Made by a program: the position numbers and the translations under genes. Below, in pieces: positions 14,746-22,284 of a stretch of DNA of 32,065 nt. Where the stretch lies: contig NZ_DAOUCJ010000094.1 of the NCBI RefSeq assembly GCF_034432235.1, positions 1 through 32,065 on the forward strand. The letters run 5' to 3'. Below the pieces are notes generated by a model. That model searched no databases. It saw only the letters and a list, made by a program, of their open reading frames with translations, and was not told where the DNA came from. Numbering within the stretch: the stretch's first letter is position 1; every line of letters begins with the position of its first letter. The DNA comes from Thermoflexus sp. (GTDB taxonomy: Bacteria > Chloroflexota > Anaerolineae > Thermoflexales > Thermoflexaceae).

Positions 14746-16074
14746 ATGGTGGAATTCACCTTTCATTTCCCTTCGGGCTTCCTCTGGGGGACCGCGACCT
14801 CCAGCCATCAGGTGGAGGGGGAGAACACGCTCAACGATTGGTGGCTCTGGGAGCAGGAGCCGGGCCGGATCCGGGAGGGACATCGCTCCGGCCGGGCCTG
14901 CGACTGGTGGCGCAATGCGGAAGCCGATTTCGATCGCGCGGCCGCCATGGGCCAGAACGCCCACCGGCTCTCCATCGAGTGGAGCCGGATTGAGCCCCGC
15001 GACGGGGTCTTTGATGATACCCCCCTCGATCGCTACCGGGCCATGCTTCAGGCCCTTCGGGATCGAGGGATCGAGCCGATGGTCACCCTGCACCATTTCA
15101 CCAACCCCATCTGGCTGGCGGAGCAGGGAGGCTGGGAGAACCCCGCCGTCGTCGACCGCTTTGAGCGTTATGTGCGCCGGGCGGTGAGCGCCTTGAAGGA
15201 CCTCTGTCGCCTCTGGTGCACGATCAACGAACCCAACGTCCTGGCCTACATGGGATGGAACGAGGGGAAATGGCCTCCAGGAAAGCGGGATTTTCAACTT
15301 TCCATCCAGGTGCTCCGCCATCTCATGCACGCCCATGCCCGGGCCTATCACGCTATCCACGAAATCCAGCCTGAGGCCCAGGTCGGGATCGCCCACCATA
15401 TGGTGCTCTTCGAGCCGGCCCGCCCTTCCTCCCCTCTGGATCGCATGGTAACCCGCCTGCACGACCGCATGTTTAACCGCCTGGCCCTGGACGCCATAGT
15501 GGCCGGACGGGAACCGGGGATCTTCTCCTTCCGCACGATCGCTATGCTTCGAGGAACCTGCGATTTTATCGGGCTGAATTATTACACCCGACGCCTCTCC
15601 GCTTTCGATCGACACTCCCGAGCCACGCTATTCGGGCGCACCTTCCTGAACCCCCACGGCGAGCTCAGCGATGGAGAGTATGGAGAAGTCTTCCCGGAAG
15701 GCCTTTACCGCCTGCTCAAGCGGCTCGCCCGCTTCGGGAAGCCTATCTATATCACTGAGAACGGAATCCCGGATGCGGATGACGATCAGCGCCCCCGCTT
15801 CCTGGTGCGCCATCTCCACGCGATGTGGCGGGCGATCCAGCAGAACGTCCCGGTGAAGGGCTACTTCCACTGGACCCTGGTGGATAACTTCGAGTGGGCG
15901 GAGGGGTGGACGCTGCGCTTTGGCCTGATCGAGCTGGATCCGGAAACCCAGGCCCGTCGCCCGCGGCGCAGCGCCGATCTTTACGCAGAGGTCTGTCGGG
16001 CCAATGCGCTGAGCTCGGAGGTGATCGCCCGCTATACCCCCGAGCTCCTTTCGGAGATGTTCGGGCTCTCGTAG
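14746..16074 (+). CDS. Glycoside hydrolase family 1 (beta-glucosidase/beta-glycosidase)
   Basis: The 442-residue cytosolic retaining glycosidase keeps the full GH1 barrel. FPSGFLWGTATSSHQVEG is the N-terminal signature with the sugar-binding Gln/His. Glu162 in CTINEPNVLAY is the acid/base, Glu338 in IYITENGIPD the nucleophile, and WTLVDNFEWAEGW the aglycone/sugar-binding loop. The length is normal. No signal peptide is seen, so it would act on imported disaccharides or glycosides; no sugar transporter gene is nearby. Exact specificity (gluco, galacto, fuco) cannot be read from sequence alone. The ribosome site is weak, and translation may rely on the small upstream gene. Confidence 0.94.
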   Translation: MVEFTFHFPSGFLWGTATSSHQVEGENTLNDWWLWEQEPGRIREGHRSGRACDWWRNAEADFDRAAAMGQNAHRLSIEWSRIEPRDGVFDDTPLDRYRAMLQALRDRGIEPMVTLHHFTNPIWLAEQGGWENPAVVDRFERYVRRAVSALKDLCRLWCTINEPNVLAYMGWNEGKWPPGKRDFQLSIQVLRHLMHAHARAYHAIHEIQPEAQVGIAHHMVLFEPARPSSPLDRMVTRLHDRMFNRLALDAIVAGREPGIFSFRTIAMLRGTCDFIGLNYYTRRLSAFDRHSRATLFGRTFLNPHGELSDGEYGEVFPEGLYRLLKRLARFGKPIYITENGIPDADDDQRPRFLVRHLHAMWRAIQQNVPVKGYFHWTLVDNFEWAEGWTLRFGLIELDPETQARRPRRSADLYAEVCRANALSSEVIARYTPELLSEMFGLS

Positions 16075-16099
16075 CCCCACTCACATCCACGCGGGGAGG

Positions 16100-16129
16100 G
16101 TGGGGAGCCGGGCGAGCCCCGCCCCCCAC
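16100..16129. terminator. GC-rich hairpin between convergent GH1 gene and small basic ORF
   Basis: GTGGGG (16100-16105) pairs with CCCCAC (16124-16129), with further GC pairing inside (GGGC with GCCC). It lies between the GH1 stop and the stop of the leftward small gene, a position expected for a shared terminator, but no U-tract is present. Confidence 0.4.
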
Positions 16130-16336
16130 TCAGATGGGAAGGGCGGAGGACTGCGAATCCCCCCGTTTCCCATTCAGGGAGAAGCCGAGACGCTGCCGCA
16201 ATCGGTCCCACCATGCCCGGCGGATGGCCTGCCGCCGGGCCTCACATTCGCGGAGCAGGCGCGCACGCTCCGCTTCGCGAAGGCGCTCCTCCTGCCAGAT
16301 CCGGCTGAGCTCCCAGAGCAAGCCAGCGCTCCACAT
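16130..16336 (-). CDS. Small basic helical protein, unknown function
   Basis: A 68-residue frame whose ATG at 16336 lies 9 nt after a textbook Shine-Dalgarno, AAAGGAGG followed by TGAT, complementary to the 16S 3' end. The product is one long, highly charged helix (ELSRIWQEERLREAERARLL and RQAIRRAWWDRLRQRLGF) rich in Arg and Trp, then a short polar tail. No domain is recognised. The strong ribosome site, absent from random frames in the region, is the main support. It could be a nucleic-acid- or membrane-associating small protein, or an unannotated peptide. Confidence 0.55.
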   Translation of the reverse strand: MWSAGLLWELSRIWQEERLREAERARLLRECEARRQAIRRAWWDRLRQRLGFSLNGKRGDSQSSALPI

Positions 16337-16685
16337 CGTCCATCACCTCCTTTCACAATGATGAGATGGTCGGAACGCAGAAGGGAGGACGCAGGAACCG
16401 GCCTGCCGCCGGGCTTTCAGCCGGGCGCTCTGTAGAGGGAATCATACAATGGGATCCGATCGGCGGACAGATGAACGCGCGCCCCATCTGCCCGCCATGG
16501 AGCGGGAACCCGAGCAGCGCTTAGGATGCCACTATATATTTTAACGATCCTGTAACCCGTGGGATTTCATCCAGGAAAGCGGAGGCTCGAGCCCGGAAAG
16601 GCGAGCTCGTCCCTCTTCTCGCAGCTCTCCGGGTCACGGAAAGAGAGGGAGGAACCATCCCAGCTCCCCGAACTGGAGCCGGGGA

Positions 16686-16701
16686 TTAATTATAAAATTA
16701 A
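16686..16701 (+). promoter_or_regulatory. AT-rich inverted repeat with a TATAAA box, promoter/operator candidate
   Basis: TTAATT (16686-16691) and AATTAA (16696-16701) form a perfect inverted repeat around a 4-nt centre, with TATAAA at 16691-16696. In a GC-rich genome such an island about 140 nt upstream of the amidase start suggests a promoter overlapped by an operator. No -35 match is evident. Confidence 0.4.
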
Positions 16702-16707
16702 ATACGA

Positions 16708-16780
16708 GGCGGTGGACCCCTGGAGGATCTTAGGGCGGGACTTGTCGCTTCGGCGCAGCCCCAAAAGAGATTTCCCCGCC
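16708..16780 (+). ncRNA. Possible structured 5' leader of the amidase operon
   Basis: GGCGG (16708-16712) can pair with CCGCC (16776-16780). Inside this, GGGC (16733-16736) pairs with GCCC (16758-16761) and encloses CGC-UUCG-GCG (16746-16755). The nested pairing begins just downstream of the AT-rich promoter candidate. I do not recognise a known riboswitch class; chance pairing in GC-rich sequence is possible. Confidence 0.25.
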
Positions 16781-16840
16781 GCAAGCGCTGTGTGAACATC
16801 AACGAGGCAAGAATCCCAAGCGACACATAGGAGGTGCGCC

Positions 16841-17773
16841 ATGGCCCGAACCCATCTGTTCCCAGCGGATCGCGTCCACTATGTGTGGAATCACGCCCTT
16901 CCCCCCGCCATGGAGATCGACCCTGGAGACACGGTGATCTATGAGCTGCGGGATGTCACAGACAACCAGATCACCCCCGCCTCCACGGCGGAAGATCTCA
17001 CTCGCCTGGATTGGAGCCGGGTTTACCCTCTGGCCGGCCCGCTCTACATCAAGGGAGCCCAACCGGGGGATGTGCTGGAGGTGGAGATTGTGGATCTCCA
17101 TCCGAAAGGCTGGGGGTGGACCGGGATCATCCCCGGCTTCGGGCTCCTAACGGAGGAATTCGAACAGCCCTATCTCAAGATCTGGGATCTATCCCCTGGA
17201 GATCACACCTTTTTCCGTGAGGACATCCGCATCCCCCTGGATCCCTTCTGTGGCACGATGGGAGTGGCCCCGCGGGAACCCGGCGAGCACCCGGTGATGC
17301 CTCCTGGCCCCTTCGGTGGGAACATGGATATCCGACATCTCACAAAAGGCGCCCGCCTTTTCCTTCCTGTGCAGGTGGAGGGCGCTCTGTTCTCCGTTGG
17401 GGATGCCCACGCCGCCCAGGGGGACGGCGAGGTCTGTGTCACCGCCATCGAGGCCCCCATGTATGCAGTCCTCCGTTTCCAGCTTCATAAAGGGCGGTCG
17501 ATCGAGGAACCCCAGTTCCTTTGCCCCAGGCCGCTGACCGCCAAATACGACGAGAAGGGTTATTATGCCACCACCGGCATCGCCCCTGATCTCATGGTGG
17601 CGGCGAAGAAGGCGGTCCGATCCATGATCGACCATATCGCGCACACTTATCGGATGAGCCGGGAGGACGCCTACATCCTGGCCAGCGTGGTGGTGGACCT
17701 GAAGATCAGCGAGGTGGTGGATAAGCCCAACTGGATTGTCACCGCCTACCTGCCCCTCAGCATCTTCCAGTGA
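16841..17773 (+). CDS. Acetamidase/formamidase family protein (FmdA/AmdA)
   Basis: The 310-residue protein belongs to the family that hydrolyses short amides to acid plus ammonia. Family blocks include VHYVWNHALPPAMEIDPGDTV, YPLAGPLYIKGAQPGDVLEVEIVDL, FCGTMGVAPREPGEH, GPFGGNMDIRHL, LPVQVEGALFSVGDAHAAQGDGEVC and the C-terminal MSREDAYILASVVVDLKISEVVD. The length is normal for the shorter bacterial branch. A TAGGAGGTG site precedes the ATG. It is the first gene of a five-gene rightward run with PncC, SDH-like, OCD-like and SDR genes. Actual substrate unknown; in this context it may release ammonia from an amide linked to the downstream imine/amino-acid enzymes. Confidence 0.9.
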   Translation: MARTHLFPADRVHYVWNHALPPAMEIDPGDTVIYELRDVTDNQITPASTAEDLTRLDWSRVYPLAGPLYIKGAQPGDVLEVEIVDLHPKGWGWTGIIPGFGLLTEEFEQPYLKIWDLSPGDHTFFREDIRIPLDPFCGTMGVAPREPGEHPVMPPGPFGGNMDIRHLTKGARLFLPVQVEGALFSVGDAHAAQGDGEVCVTAIEAPMYAVLRFQLHKGRSIEEPQFLCPRPLTAKYDEKGYYATTGIAPDLMVAAKKAVRSMIDHIAHTYRMSREDAYILASVVVDLKISEVVDKPNWIVTAYLPLSIFQ

Positions 17774-17785
17774 GCGACGGTCAGG

Positions 17786-18289
17786 ATGGACCATCAGGGG
17801 CTGGATCGAGCTGCCCGCGTGGGGATGGCATTGAAAAAACGGGGATGGCGGCTGGCGGTGGCCGAGTCATGCACCGGGGGCCTGCTCGGCCACCGCCTCA
17901 CCAGCATCCCGGGCAGTTCCGCTTATTTCCTGGGGGGCGTGATCGCCTACCGAAATGAGAGCAAGGTTCGCATCCTGAATGTCCGGGAAGAGACGCTGGC
18001 TCGATTTGGGGCCATCAGCGCCGAGGCCGCCCGGGAGATGGCCGCGGGGGTCCGCCGGCTGTTCGGGGCCGACCTCGCCCTCGCCATCACCGGCGTCGCC
18101 GGCCCGGACCCCGAGGAGGGCAAGCCGGTGGGCGAGATACACATCGCTCTGGCTGGCCCGGAGGGGATCCAGACCTACCAGATCATGGGCGGGCCGGATC
18201 GCCAGGAGAACAAAGCCCTCGCGGTCGAAGCCGCGCTGGAGCTGCTGGAGGCCATGCTGGAGGGAAACCCCCCTCAACAGATCCCCTGA
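17786..18289 (+). CDS. pncC: Nicotinamide-nucleotide amidohydrolase PncC (CinA C-terminal domain)
   Basis: This 167-residue stand-alone CinA C-terminal domain deamidates NMN to nicotinate mononucleotide for NAD recycling. The signature AESCTGGLLGHRLTSIPGSS carries Ser28 and Thr30; SAYFLGGVIAYRNESK, GAISAEAAREMA and ALAITGVAGPDPEEGKPVG complete the family pattern. The damage-inducible CinA N-terminal domain is absent, as in other PncC proteins. It starts 12 nt after the amidase, with only a weak ribosome site, so translation is probably coupled. An in-frame ATG at residue 14 is a shorter alternative. Confidence 0.92.
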   Translation: MDHQGLDRAARVGMALKKRGWRLAVAESCTGGLLGHRLTSIPGSSAYFLGGVIAYRNESKVRILNVREETLARFGAISAEAAREMAAGVRRLFGADLALAITGVAGPDPEEGKPVGEIHIALAGPEGIQTYQIMGGPDRQENKALAVEAALELLEAMLEGNPPQQIP

Positions 18290-18341
18290 AATTCCATGCC
18301 CTATCCACAAGCCGTCAAAGCGCCATGGAGGATCAACGGTG

Positions 18342-19529
18342 ATGTTTCGCTACGCGGTCATCGGCACCGGGATGCAGGGCACCGCAGCGGCCTACGACCT
18401 GGCCCGCTTCGGGGACGCGAAGGAAATCTGGCTCGCAGATCGCGATCCGGTCCGGGCGGAGGAAGCGGCTCAGCGCCTGAACCGCCTGCTCGGGCGATCC
18501 CTCGTCCGCCCGATCGCCCTCGATGCGCGCGATGAGAAGGCGGTGGTGGAATTCCTTCGCCCCATCGACGCCGCTATCAGCGCGGTTCCTTATCGGCTCA
18601 ACCCGCTCGTGGCTCGCGCGGCGATCGAGGCTCGAACCTCTCTGTGCGACCTGGGCGGGCACACGCCGACGACCTGGGAGATCCTCACCCTGGATGAAGC
18701 GGCCCGCGGGGCGGGGATCTCCCTCATCCCGGATTGCGGGTTAATGCCCGGTCTGGGGAACACCCTGGCGGTTTACGCCATGCGCCGGATGGATGGGCCC
18801 CGGCATGTGCGGATCTGGTGCGGTGGCCTCCCCCAACGCCCTAGGGGACCCCTGGGGTATCGGTTGTTTTTCAACATCGCGGGCCTTACCGCAGAATACA
18901 CCGGGAAGGCAGTCTTCCTCCGCCAGGGTCGTATCGTGGAAGTCGAGGCCCTCACCGAGCCTGAAACCCTCACCTTTCCCCCGCCGGTCGGCACCTGCGA
19001 GGCCTTCGTCACCTCGGGGGGGACCTCTACCTGCCCCTGGACCTTCCAGGGTGTCCTGGAGACCTATGAAGAGAAAACCGTCCGCTACCCCGGTCACCTG
19101 GAGCGGATCCGCTTGCTGGCCGAGCTGGGGTTCCTGGAAACCGACCCGATTGAAATCGACGGAATCCCGGTGATCCCCCGCGAGGTGTTCCATCGGCTGG
19201 TGGAGCCTCGCCTTCAGTTCCCGGAGGATCCGGCAGATGTGGTGGTGCTCCGGGTGACCTGTGAGGGAACTCACCAGGGTCAGACGATGGAGATCACGCT
19301 GGAACTGATGGACTTCTATGATCCGGAGACCGGCTTCACCGCGATGGAGCGGACCACCGGATGGCACGCGGCCATCGTGGCCGGGATGATGGCCCGTGGG
19401 GAAACCCCCAAAGGGGCGATCCCCCTTGAACGGGCGGTTGACCCGGAGCGCTTCGTGGCGGAATGGCTTCGCCGCGGCATTCCGATCCAGGAGACGGTGC
19501 GACGGCCGCTCCGGGCCGATCCTCCATAA
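18342..19529 (+). CDS. Saccharopine dehydrogenase/lysine 6-dehydrogenase-like oxidoreductase
   Basis: The 395-residue NAD(P)-dependent enzyme starts with a Rossmann fold (YAVIGTGMQGTAAAYDLARFG, GxGxxG). The family blocks DAAISAVPYRLNPLVARAAIEA, SLCDLGGHT and SLIPDCGLMPGLGN follow, then the C-terminal catalytic domain. It resembles the saccharopine dehydrogenase-like group, including L-lysine 6-dehydrogenase, which yields a cyclic imine (piperideine-6-carboxylate). Carboxynorspermidine-type or other amino-acid dehydrogenases are alternatives. The ATG at 18342 is where the Rossmann homology starts; GGAGG lies 12 nt upstream. It is followed within 22 nt by an ornithine-cyclodeaminase-family gene, consistent with a shared imine pathway. 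Confidence 0.88.
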   Translation: MFRYAVIGTGMQGTAAAYDLARFGDAKEIWLADRDPVRAEEAAQRLNRLLGRSLVRPIALDARDEKAVVEFLRPIDAAISAVPYRLNPLVARAAIEARTSLCDLGGHTPTTWEILTLDEAARGAGISLIPDCGLMPGLGNTLAVYAMRRMDGPRHVRIWCGGLPQRPRGPLGYRLFFNIAGLTAEYTGKAVFLRQGRIVEVEALTEPETLTFPPPVGTCEAFVTSGGTSTCPWTFQGVLETYEEKTVRYPGHLERIRLLAELGFLETDPIEIDGIPVIPREVFHRLVEPRLQFPEDPADVVVLRVTCEGTHQGQTMEITLELMDFYDPETGFTAMERTTGWHAAIVAGMMARGETPKGAIPLERAVDPERFVAEWLRRGIPIQETVRRPLRADPP

Positions 19530-19551
19530 CCCATGGATGGGAGAGGTTCCC

Positions 19552-20505
19552 GTGCTTCCGTTCATCCATGCGGAACAGATCCGCCAGGCGCTGCCGATGC
19601 GCCGCGCGGTGGAAGCGATGCGCGAGGCGTTCATTGCCTTCAGCGAAGGGCGCGCCCATATCCCCCAGCGGATTCAGATCCCCATCCCCGAGCGCGATGG
19701 CATCACCCTGATCATGCCCGGCTACATCCCGCCCCGGGAACTGGGCCTGAAAGTGGTTTCGGTCTTCCCCCATAACCCGGAACGCGGCCTTCCTGCGATT
19801 TCCGCCCTGGTGCTGATGCTGGATCCGGAAACCGGAGCGCCGATGGCCCTGCTCGACGGGACCTTCCTCACGGCATGGCGCACGGGCGCCGCCTCGGGGC
19901 TGGCCACGGACCTGCTGGCCCGCCCGGATGCCACATCCCTGGCCCTCATCGGCGCGGGGGCCCAGGCCCGCACACAGCTTCTCGCGGTCTGCGCGGTTCG
20001 CCCGATCCATCGGATCCGGGTCTACAGCCGCACCCCCGAACGGGCCCGGAAATGGATCGAGGAGATGCGGGGACAGGAGGGGGTTCCCGAAGATATCACC
20101 CTCGCGCCCACCCCGGAGGCCGCCGTTGCGGAAGCGGATATCGTATGCACCGCCACCAATTCCTCCACTCCGGTCTTCGACGGCCGATCCCTGCGGCCGG
20201 GGACCCACATCAACGCCATCGGGTCCTTCACCCTGCAGATGCGGGAGCTGGATGAAGAGACGTTCCGCCGGGCTTCACGGGTAGTGGTGGATTCCCGGGT
20301 CGCGGCCCTGGTGGAGGCGGGCGAGGTCGTGTGGGCCATCCAGCAGGGGATCCTTCAGGAGCAGGATTTAATCGAACTGGGGGAAATCGCAGCCGGGCGT
20401 CGACCCGGACGCCGCAGCCCGGAGGAGATCACCCTGTTCAAATCGGTGGGGCTGGCCGTGCAGGACCTGGTGGCCGCTCGCTGGGTCCTTGAAGCCGTCC
20501 GCTGA
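19552..20505 (+). CDS. Ornithine cyclodeaminase/mu-crystallin family protein
   Basis: This is a 317-residue NAD(P)-dependent enzyme. The OCD family includes ornithine cyclodeaminase, archaeal alanine dehydrogenase and ketimine (piperideine/pyrroline-2-carboxylate) reductases. Key blocks are Lys67 in ELGLKVVSVFPHNPERGLPA, MALLDGTFLTAWRTGAASGLAT, LALIGAGAQARTQL (dinucleotide binding), VCTATNSSTPVF and HINAIGS. I favour the GTG start at 19552 because GGGAGAGG lies 5 nt upstream; an in-frame ATG at 19537 has no ribosome site. Next to the lysine-dehydrogenase-like gene, imine reduction is a reasonable guess, but ornithine-to-proline activity cannot be excluded. Confidence 0.88.
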   Translation: MLPFIHAEQIRQALPMRRAVEAMREAFIAFSEGRAHIPQRIQIPIPERDGITLIMPGYIPPRELGLKVVSVFPHNPERGLPAISALVLMLDPETGAPMALLDGTFLTAWRTGAASGLATDLLARPDATSLALIGAGAQARTQLLAVCAVRPIHRIRVYSRTPERARKWIEEMRGQEGVPEDITLAPTPEAAVAEADIVCTATNSSTPVFDGRSLRPGTHINAIGSFTLQMRELDEETFRRASRVVVDSRVAALVEAGEVVWAIQQGILQEQDLIELGEIAAGRRPGRRSPEEITLFKSVGLAVQDLVAARWVLEAVR

Positions 20506-20604
20506 CCTCCATCTGGGAGCCTGGATGATCGGGCCGGCCCCCTCGTATAGCGGGAGATCGTTCATCCCCATCTTCTAGCGCGGCACGACAGGGGAGACCG
20601 GAAC

Positions 20605-21327
20605 ATGGAGATTCGGGGACGGGTCATGCTGGTGACAGGGGCAGGGCGACGGCTGGGCCAGGCGATCGCGCTGGGCCTGGCCCGGGCGGGCGCCCATGTG
20701 GCGGTTCATTTCCACACCGCCGCCGAAGAAGCCGCGGAGACCGTGCGCCGGATCCGGGAGATGGGTGTGGATGCGGAAGCTTTTCCCGCAGACCTGCGGG
20801 ATCCCTCGCAGATCCCCGCCCTGATGGAGGCCGTGGTTCGCCGATTCGGACGGCTGGACGGGCTGGTGAACGCGGCGGCGGTGATGCGGGTGACACGGTG
20901 GCACGAGCTGACGCCAGAACAATGGGACGAGATCCTGGCCCTTAACCTGCGGGCGCCGATGTTCTGCGCCCAGGCTGCGGCGCGCCATATGGAAGAAGGC
21001 GGGATCGTCAACATTGCGGACGGCTCGGCCATGAAACCGTGGCCGGATTACCTGGCCCACACCGTTTCCAAATCCGGCCTGGTCGCCCTGACCCGGGCTC
21101 TGGCCCTCGCCCTGGCCCCCCGTATCCGGGTGAACGCGGTGATCCCGGGCCCGATCCTCAAGCCGGTGCACTGGGAGGAGGAACGCTGGGCCCGTCTCAT
21201 CCGTCGGGTGCCCATGGGGCGCGCCGGCACGGCCGAGGAGGTCGTGCGCGCGGTGCGCTATCTGATCGAGGCGGATTACGTCACGGGGGCGATCCTGATC
21301 GTGGATGGCGGGCATCATCTGGTGTGA
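20605..21327 (+). CDS. Short-chain dehydrogenase/reductase, pteridine-reductase-like, with His at the catalytic Tyr position
   Basis: This is a 240-residue Rossmann-fold SDR. The cofactor motif TGAGRRLG (residues 11-18) has the TGxxxRLG form of PTR1/FolM reductases rather than TGxxxGIG. LVNAAAVM and Asn114 (ALNLRAP) are normal. The active-site block IADGSAMKPWPDYLAHTVSK aligns with PTR1 without gaps: Asp139 matches the PTR1 aspartate and Lys156 the lysine, but the Tyr of YxxxK is His152. A tyrosine sits three residues earlier (Tyr149). It may use His or Tyr149 as the acid or be catalytically altered. GGGGAG precedes the ATG, and it lies 99 nt after the OCD gene on the same strand. The substrate is unknown. 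Confidence 0.9.
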   Translation: MEIRGRVMLVTGAGRRLGQAIALGLARAGAHVAVHFHTAAEEAAETVRRIREMGVDAEAFPADLRDPSQIPALMEAVVRRFGRLDGLVNAAAVMRVTRWHELTPEQWDEILALNLRAPMFCAQAAARHMEEGGIVNIADGSAMKPWPDYLAHTVSKSGLVALTRALALALAPRIRVNAVIPGPILKPVHWEEERWARLIRRVPMGRAGTAEEVVRAVRYLIEADYVTGAILIVDGGHHLV

Positions 21328-21414
21328 TCCTGCGCACCCAACCCATGGCCGATCCGGGAAGATCAGCCTCAGTCCACAAAAACCTCTCAGGAAAGAGCGA
21401 CAGCGCGCCCTGCT

Positions 21415-22122
21415 CTATGGAGCACGGAAGCGGTAACCTACCCGACGAACCGTTTCCAGATAACGGGGATGGGTAGGATCCTCCTCGAGGATACGGCGGA
21501 GCCAGCGGATATGAACATCCAGAGTGCGACTGCGGGAAGGGATCTCCGCTCCCCAAACCCAGCGGATGAGATCCCGTCGTGGGACCACATGGCCGGCCCG
21601 GCGCATCAGGATAGCCAGCAGACGACACTGCTTGGGGGTGAGGCAATAAACGGAATCTCCTCGTTGCAGAACCTGCCGAGCCGTGTTTAACCGGAACGGC
21701 CCGACCACAATCGTATCCTCCTCCTCTTCCAGACCATGGGTAAGCAAAGCCCGCACCCGATGCAGCAAACGCCGAGCCGAGAAGGGTGCCACCAGGATGC
21801 CATCGTCCCGACGATCCCAAAGAGGAGCGGATTCGCGATCTACAATCAGGAGGATCGGGATCCTCATCCGATGCTGGAGCTGCTGGTAGAGCTCCATCCC
21901 TCGAGAGGCGTTCAGGCGATCCATGATCACCATCGCGGGCACCTGCCCTTTTACTCCTCCCTGGGATCTTCGCGCCCGAAGGGCAGAGAACGCCGAGTCC
22001 ACCGTCACGGCTTCCACACGGAAGCCATGGCGTCTTAGGATCTGAAGCAGATGAATATCCGGCGAAGGTCCGTCGAAAACCACCCAGAGAGAAGCATGCT
22101 CTTGATCGGATGTTCGAGCCAT
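21415..22122 (-). CDS. OmpR-type response regulator with degenerate receiver domain
   Basis: The 235-residue DNA-binding protein has a receiver-like N-terminus (about 10-130). Asp68 (VIMDRLNAS) sits at the phospho-acceptor position, but the N-terminal acidic pair is reduced (VVFDGPSPD) and the invariant Lys of the K-P-F motif is Ala112 (LVAPFSARRLL). Residues 137-235 are an OmpR/PhoB winged helix: LTPKQCRLLAILMRRAGHVVPRRDLI, SRTLDVHIRWLRRIL and YLETVRRVGYRF. It likely regulates transcription without classic phosphorylation. No histidine kinase gene is adjacent. It ends 87 nt from the converging SDR gene; the upstream PIG-L gene lies 151 nt away on the same strand. Confidence 0.87.
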   Translation of the reverse strand: MARTSDQEHASLWVVFDGPSPDIHLLQILRRHGFRVEAVTVDSAFSALRARRSQGGVKGQVPAMVIMDRLNASRGMELYQQLQHRMRIPILLIVDRESAPLWDRRDDGILVAPFSARRLLHRVRALLTHGLEEEEDTIVVGPFRLNTARQVLQRGDSVYCLTPKQCRLLAILMRRAGHVVPRRDLIRWVWGAEIPSRSRTLDVHIRWLRRILEEDPTHPRYLETVRRVGYRFRAP

Positions 22123-22265
22123 CCGGAAATTTCCCTCAAATCAGGGATGGGCACAGGGTTGCGCCGTGAATGCCCCCGCAGCCCGCTGAGGATCGAGCGG
22201 GATGCGGCGGGCACCTCCCCCAGCGGGCATCTTTGCGAAGACTCCATCCGTTGTCCCTTTTATCG

Positions 22266-22284
22266 CTCAAAGCTCAGCTTTGAG
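22266..22284 (-). repeat. Perfect hairpin enclosing the PIG-L stop codon
   Basis: CTCAAAGC (22266-22273) and GCTTTGAG (22277-22284) form an 8-bp stem; the 3-nt loop is exactly the TGA stop (22274-22276) of the leftward PIG-L gene. No U-tract follows on the minus strand, so it is not a typical terminator. It may protect the 3' end or be coincidental. Confidence 0.45.

Larger units (their letters stand above)
16337..16840. other. 504-nt divergent regulatory region upstream of fmdA-like operon
   Basis: No gene is supported. It contains a TATATATTTTAA island (16533-16544), an AT-rich palindrome (16686-16701) and a potentially structured leader (16708-16780). A GGGCTTTCA segment at 16411-16419 resembles the core of other hairpins in the window. 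An open frame at 16559-16795 has no recognisable similarity or good ribosome site. Confidence 0.5.

Noticed and set aside
14251..15615. 454-residue minus-strand frame opposite GH1
   Set aside because: Shadow of the GH1 gene, no recognisable domain.
16559..16795. 78-residue frame upstream of the amidase gene
   Set aside because: No good ribosome site or similarity; the region looks regulatory.
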